This document shows, in pieces, positions 6,568 through 9,910 of a stretch of DNA of 9,910 bases. The DNA comes from Gammaproteobacteria bacterium (GTDB taxonomy: Bacteria; Pseudomonadota; Gammaproteobacteria; UBA7966): the NCBI GenBank assembly GCA_003485715.1, contig DNIF01000233.1, positions 1-9,910 of the forward strand, written 5' to 3'. Each line of letters begins with the position of its first letter. Positions within the stretch are counted from its first letter, which is position 1. The translations under genes and the position numbers were made by a program. The notes under the pieces were generated by a model. It searched no databases, had not been told where the DNA came from, and saw only the letters and a list, made by a program, of their open reading frames with translations.

Positions 6568-6621
6568 CGCTTGCCTCGGGGCGCGTCTAAATCGCTGCCG
6601 TGGGGCAAGCGGCAAATCTTT
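6568..6621 (+). terminator. Possible terminator after the SapC gene
   Basis: CGCTTGCC (6568-6575) pairs perfectly with GGCAAGCG (6604-6611), starting 5 nt after the SapC stop codon. Within it a shorter competing stem, TGCCG (6596-6600) with CGGCA (6610-6614), is followed directly by AATCTTT. The short T-rich tail makes a weak intrinsic terminator plausible, but the loop of the long stem is large and the tail is poor. Confidence 0.35.
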
Positions 6622-6644
6622 AAGTCCATCGGGAAACGCATTGC

Positions 6645-7061
6645 GTGCGCATCAATCACTCGCGAGGCATGAACGTCCCGCCGACGGGGCGGCACCCACC
6701 GGGCCCGGGCCGCAGCCTGTCGTCGCCGGCCGCGGTGGCGGCGTCCGGGCGGGACGCGTCAGACGTGCGGGCGGGCCTTCGGCAGCCGGCGGCTGCAGTC
6801 GCACGCCCGGAACCAGGCCCGCAGCGAGCGGAGAATGTGGGCAGTTCCAGCTCCTCGCCAGGGCCAGCCGAGGGCGGCAGTCATCGCGCTACCCGAGCTG
6901 ACGCTACGTCGGTCAGGGGCATGGATGTGGCCTCGGGCGCCGAGCGGATGACGCCATGGCGCTGGAATCCTCAGCTCGATGCGGCAGCCCTGGGCGATCT
7001 CCTCGCCCGGATGGTTGGGGAGGGTGCCCGGATCGGGACGCGTATCGACGCCTTCGCTTGA
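6645..7061 (+). CDS. Hypothetical Pro/Ala/Ser-rich small protein (uncertain gene)
   Basis: This frame gives 138 aa from a GTG at 6645, or 130 aa from an ATG at 6669, ending in TGA at 7059-7061. I recognise no family. The first two thirds are rich in Pro, Ala, Gly, Ser and Arg and look disordered. The last 40 residues look like a folded segment, PWRWNPQLDAAALGDLLARM followed by a short helix-like tail. Codons end in G or C in most positions, as in the real genes here, which supports coding, but base composition alone can open such frames in GC-rich DNA. There is no convincing ribosome site. Without this gene, 6563-7192 would be 630 nt of non-coding sequence between two convergent units, unusually long for this window. 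Confidence 0.4.
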   Translation: MRINHSRGMNVPPTGRHPPGPGRSLSSPAAVAASGRDASDVRAGLRQPAAAVARPEPGPQRAENVGSSSSSPGPAEGGSHRATRADATSVRGMDVASGAERMTPWRWNPQLDAAALGDLLARMVGEGARIGTRIDAFA

Positions 7062-7091
7062 ACGAGAGCACGGGTCGCGGGCCGCGCGAAG

Positions 7092-7132
7092 TCTCCCGCT
7101 TGTGGGTAGCTTAGCTGGCCGGGAGAAGCGGG
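7092..7132. terminator. Inverted-repeat hairpin between convergent units
   Basis: CCCGCTT (7095-7101) pairs with AAGCGGG (7126-7132). The overlapping TCTCCC (7092-7097) can pair instead with GGGAGA (7121-7126), so two stems compete for the same bases. AGCTTAGCT in the loop can form a further small stem. It lies downstream of both the plus-strand unit and the minus-strand fabI operon, where a two-way terminator would sit. Neither strand has a U-tract, so the role is unproven. Confidence 0.3.
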
Positions 7133-7192
7133 TGGTCCGGCGTCAGAGCAGGGCACAGGCATGGCCCACCGGGAACAAATGCACTGCGATCC

Positions 7193-7957
7193 TCAGGCCA
7201 GCGCAGACAGGCCGCCATCCACCCGCAGGGTCTGACCGGTGATGGCTGCGGCCTCGGGTGAGAGCAGGAATGCCCCCGCCTTCCCGACCAGCTCGATGTC
7301 CAGGCCGCCGGCCAGCGGGGCGCGCTCCGTGGCCGCTGCGAGCAGGGCGTCGAAGCCGCTGATGCCGGAGGCAGCGCGGGTGGCGAGTGGTCCGGGCGAG
7401 AGCGCGTTCACACGAACCCCGACCGGCCCAAGCTCGCCTGCCAGCGCGCGCACGCTGGCCTCGAGGGCGGCCTTCACCGGCCCCATGATGCCGTAGCCGG
7501 GGACGGCCTTCTCGGCACCGTAGTAGCTCAAGGTCAGGATGGACCCGCCCCCGCCCATGAGCGGCAGAGCAGATCGAGTCAGACGCATGAGGCTGTGACA
7601 GGAGATGTCCATGGCCTCGGCGAAACCCGATGCCGAAGAATCGGTGACACGGCCGTGCAGGTCCTCGCGTTGGGCGAAGGCGATGCTGTGCAGCAGGGCG
7701 TCGAGACCGCCCCAGCGCTCGCTGAGCGCGTTGAACAACGCCGCCTGCTGCTCCGGCACCTGCACGTCGAGCGGCATGAGCAGCGCTGCGTTCACGCTTT
7801 CGGCCAGCGGTTCGACGAAGCGACGCGCCTTGTCGTTGAGGTAGGTCAGCGCAATCTCGGCACCGCGGGCGTGCAGCGCGCGCGCGATGGCCCAGGCGAT
7901 GGAGCGATCGTTGGCCACGCCGACAATGAGTGCACGCAGCGGCTGGGAGTTGTTCAT
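7193..7957 (-). CDS. fabI: Enoyl-[acyl-carrier-protein] reductase FabI
   Basis: The 254-aa protein is a short-chain dehydrogenase of the FabI type, which reduces trans-2-enoyl-ACP with NAD(P)H in the last step of each fatty-acid elongation cycle. The N-terminal cofactor site reads IVGVANDRSIAWAIA (11-25), with the serine-isoleucine turn typical of FabI. The active site is SYYGAEKAVPGYGIMGPVK (144-162), giving the Tyr-X6-Lys pair Y155 and K162, plus Y145 aligned with Tyr146 of the E. coli enzyme. NALSPGP (184-190) and GQTLRVDGG (241-249) are also family signatures. At 254 aa it is slightly shorter than E. coli FabI (262). The ATG (7957) shares ATGA with the ackA stop and has GGAG 8 nt upstream. 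It is the last gene of the pta-ackA-fabI operon. It could be a second FabI of the genome, since this operon is not a typical fatty-acid synthesis cluster. Confidence 0.93.
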   Translation of the reverse strand: MNNSQPLRALIVGVANDRSIAWAIARALHARGAEIALTYLNDKARRFVEPLAESVNAALLMPLDVQVPEQQAALFNALSERWGGLDALLHSIAFAQREDLHGRVTDSSASGFAEAMDISCHSLMRLTRSALPLMGGGGSILTLSYYGAEKAVPGYGIMGPVKAALEASVRALAGELGPVGVRVNALSPGPLATRAASGISGFDALLAAATERAPLAGGLDIELVGKAGAFLLSPEAAAITGQTLRVDGGLSALA

Positions 7958-9069
7958 GCAGGGTTCTCCGCGAGGATGTGGAGCGCATGTCGCGCCATCA
8001 TGCGCTCTTCGTCGGTCGGGATGACGAGAACGGTAGGTTGGATGAGGGGGGCAAGGCGTTCACACACTCGGCGGCGCACCTCGGAGGCGTGAGTGCCGAT
8101 GCCGGCGGTGAACACCAGCGCGTCGAGCCCGCCCAGGGATACGGCCATGTGCAGCGTGTACTTCGCCACCGCGAGCGCGTAGTAATCGATGGCAAAGGCC
8201 GCGCGCGGAGAATCACTGGCCAGCAGGCAGCGCATGTCGGAGCTCTCACCCGAAAGGCCGAGCAGGCCTGACTCGTGATAGAGCAGGCGGCGCAGGTCGG
8301 CTGCGCTCAGCCCGTGCTCCTCCTGCAGGTAGAGCAGGGCCCCGGGGTCGATGGCGCCGCTGCGGGTCCCCATGGGCAGGCCGTCGAGTGCCGTCATGCC
8401 CATGGTGGTGTCGATGCTGCGGCCACCCGCGAGGGCACAGAGGCTGGACCCATTGCCGAGGTGGGCGACCACCACGCGTCCGGCGTGCAGCGCCGGGTAG
8501 TCTTCGCGCAGGCGCTCGGCGATCCACTCGTAGGAGAGGCCGTGGAAGCCGTAGCGGCGCACACCACGCGCGGTCCAGGCCTCTGGAATGGCGAATTGCT
8601 GAAAGAGTGGGGCGTGATCCGCGTGGAAGGCCGTATCGAAGCAGGCGATCTGTGGCACATCCGGAAGCGCGGCGCTGGCCGCCGCCAGCAGGGACAGGTT
8701 GTGCGGCTGATGCAGGGGTGCCAGTGGTGAGAGTGCGGCGAGTTCGGCGTGGATGTCGGGTGTGACGCAGACTGGGGCGTGGAAGCGCGTGCCTCCGTGC
8801 ACGACGCGATGCGCCACTGCCGCGATCTGACAGTCGAGATCGCTCTGGTCGAGCCAGTCGAGGATGACGCCGAAGGCCTCTGGCTGGCGGGTGGTGGCGG
8901 GCAAATCCCGGCGTTCCTCGCGCCCAGCCTGCGTGCGCGCCTGAAAGCGCGGCTCGAGCCCGATCCGCTCGACCTGACCCTCGGCCAGCTCAGCCAACCC
9001 ATCCTTGGCGTAGAGGCTGAACTTGACGCTGGAGGAGCCGGCGTTGATGACCAGCAGCGTGGCGGTCAT
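7954..9069 (-). CDS. ackA: Acetate kinase (acetate/propionate kinase family)
   Basis: The 371-aa protein is an acetate kinase of the ASKHA fold, making acetate and ATP from acetyl phosphate and ADP, or the reverse. Signature motifs are VINAGSSSVKF (7-17), HRVVHGG (87-93) with Arg88, CFDTAFH (143-149) with Asp145, YGFHG (173-177), HLGNGSS (203-209), GTRSGAIDPG (234-243) with Arg236, and FTAGIG (320-325). PTDEE (351-355) provides the late metal-binding Glu. It is somewhat shorter than the usual 400 or so residues. The ATG (9069) overlaps the pta stop as ATGA, with AGAGGG 8 nt upstream. Together with pta it forms the acetate-activating or overflow pathway. Propionate activity cannot be excluded from sequence alone. 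Confidence 0.96.
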   Translation of the reverse strand: MTATLLVINAGSSSVKFSLYAKDGLAELAEGQVERIGLEPRFQARTQAGREERRDLPATTRQPEAFGVILDWLDQSDLDCQIAAVAHRVVHGGTRFHAPVCVTPDIHAELAALSPLAPLHQPHNLSLLAAASAALPDVPQIACFDTAFHADHAPLFQQFAIPEAWTARGVRRYGFHGLSYEWIAERLREDYPALHAGRVVVAHLGNGSSLCALAGGRSIDTTMGMTALDGLPMGTRSGAIDPGALLYLQEEHGLSAADLRRLLYHESGLLGLSGESSDMRCLLASDSPRAAFAIDYYALAVAKYTLHMAVSLGGLDALVFTAGIGTHASEVRRRVCERLAPLIQPTVLVIPTDEERMMARHALHILAENPA

Positions 9070-9910
9070 TTCACCTGCCCTCTGCGTCGGGCGTCGGCCA
9101 TGAGTACCGCCAGCGCGCAGGACATCAGGCGTGTATGACGGTTGTCGGCCCGGCTGGTCAGTACGATGGGCACCCGCGCCCCGAGCACCAGTGCCGCAGC
9201 GTCGGCATGGCTCAGGAAGGTGAGCTGCTTGGCCAGCATGTTGCCAGCCTCGATGTCCGGCACCATGAGGATGTCGGCGCTCCCGGCTACCTCAGAGACG
9301 ATCCCCTTGTCGGCCACGGCCTGCGGACTGATGGCGTTGTCGAAGGCCAGCGGCCCGTCCAGCAGACCGCCTGTGATCTGACCGCGCTGGGCCATCTTGC
9401 ACAGGGCAGCGGCATCCAGCGTGGCCGGCATGCGTGAGTTGATGGTCTCGACCGCAGCCAGTACCGCCACCTTCGGGGGGCGTTCGGTCCCGTAGACCAC
9501 CCGCCAGAGATTGATCGCGTTCTGGATGATGTCGGTCTTCGCGGCCAGATCGGGGGCGATGTTGATGGCGGCATCGGTGATGAACAGCGATTTGTCGTAG
9601 GTCGGCACATCGAGCACGTACACGTGTGAGATGCGGCGCTCGGTACGCAGCCCGGATTCGCGGTCCACCACGGCCGAGAGCAGCTCATCGCTGTGCAGCG
9701 AGCCCTTCATGAGGCTTTCCACATGGCCATCGGCCGCCGCGCGGGCGGCGAGCATGGCGGCCTGATGCGAGTGCTCGGTGTCGACGAGTTCCCACTGGGA
9801 GATATCCACATCGGCCTTATCTGCCGCGGCCTGGATGCGGGCCCGGGGCCCGAACAGCACGGGCTCGATGAGACGCTCGCGCAGGGCTTCGTCACAGGCC
9901 TCGATGACAT
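9066..9910 (-). CDS. pta: Phosphate acetyl/butyryltransferase, C-terminal part (cut by the window edge)
   Basis: The frame is open to the right edge, so the start lies outside; 280 codons are visible. It matches the phosphate acetyl/butyryltransferase family (PF01515), which exchanges the CoA of acyl-CoA for phosphate. Visible family stretches include MKGSLHSDEL, FITDAAINIAP, SRMPATLDAAALCKMA, GQITGGLLDGPLAFDNAIS, ILMVPDIEAGNML and TSRADN near the C-terminus. The close resemblance to the form encoded beside ackA and fabI in other Proteobacteria suggests that the missing part may include a MaoC-like hydratase domain (the bifunctional version), but this cannot be seen here. The stop overlaps the ackA start as ATGA. 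Whether it acts on acetyl- or longer acyl-CoA is open. Confidence 0.92.
   Translation of the reverse strand, partial: VIEACDEALRERLIEPVLFGPRARIQAAADKADVDISQWELVDTEHSHQAAMLAARAAADGHVESLMKGSLHSDELLSAVVDRESGLRTERRISHVYVLDVPTYDKSLFITDAAINIAPDLAAKTDIIQNAINLWRVVYGTERPPKVAVLAAVETINSRMPATLDAAALCKMAQRGQITGGLLDGPLAFDNAISPQAVADKGIVSEVAGSADILMVPDIEAGNMLAKQLTFLSHADAAALVLGARVPIVLTSRADNRHTRLMSCALAVLMADARRRGQVK

Noticed and set aside
7066..7078. 13-nt sequence GAGCACGGGTCGC that also occurs at 4490-4502
   Set aside because: One 13-nt match is expected by chance in about 10 kb of GC-rich DNA, and the surroundings share nothing.
7104..7117. GGTAGCTTAGCTGG, similar to the D-arm of a tRNA
   Set aside because: No T-arm sequence (GTTCGA-like) or acceptor stem follows at the right distance, so no cloverleaf can be formed.

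Overview
The window is GC-rich, protein-dense bacterial chromosome. A UbiG-type ubiquinone methyltransferase, a FabI-type enoyl reductase, and GTG starts with ATGA/GTGA gene overlaps point to a high-GC member of the Pseudomonadota. A gammaproteobacterium is likely, but this is inferred from gene content only. No IS element, CRISPR array, rRNA or tRNA was found, and no reading frame of a recognised gene is broken.

Region 1 (1-301, minus) is the 5' part of ubiG, which runs off the left edge. It follows a 195-nt gap that holds an 11-bp hairpin just after the end of the next operon.

Region 2 (497-4196, minus) is a four-gene signalling operon, read from right to left. It encodes a soluble class III nucleotide cyclase fused to an FHA domain, a PP2C-type Ser/Thr phosphatase, a Hanks-type Ser/Thr kinase with one transmembrane segment and an HSD (not HRD) catalytic loop, and a small unrecognised protein with a C-terminal membrane anchor. 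Junctions are a GTGA overlap, a 13-nt gap and an 11-nt overlap, so the four are probably made together. A simple model is that the kinase and phosphatase set a phosphothreonine that the FHA domain reads, tying cyclase output to phosphorylation. This is the most interesting part of the window.

Region 3 (4197-6562, plus) diverges from region 2 across a 351-nt gap with a 12-bp perfect palindrome. It holds a membrane-anchored parvulin-type peptidyl-prolyl isomerase, whose first catalytic histidine position is glutamine, and a SapC-family protein. A possible small Pro/Ala/Ser-rich protein follows at 6645-7061.

Region 4 (7193-9910, minus) is a tight pta-ackA-fabI operon with ATGA overlaps at both junctions. 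Phosphotransacetylase and acetate kinase interconvert acyl-CoA, acyl-phosphate and acetate with ATP, and FabI performs the last reduction of fatty-acid elongation. The pta gene is cut by the right edge.
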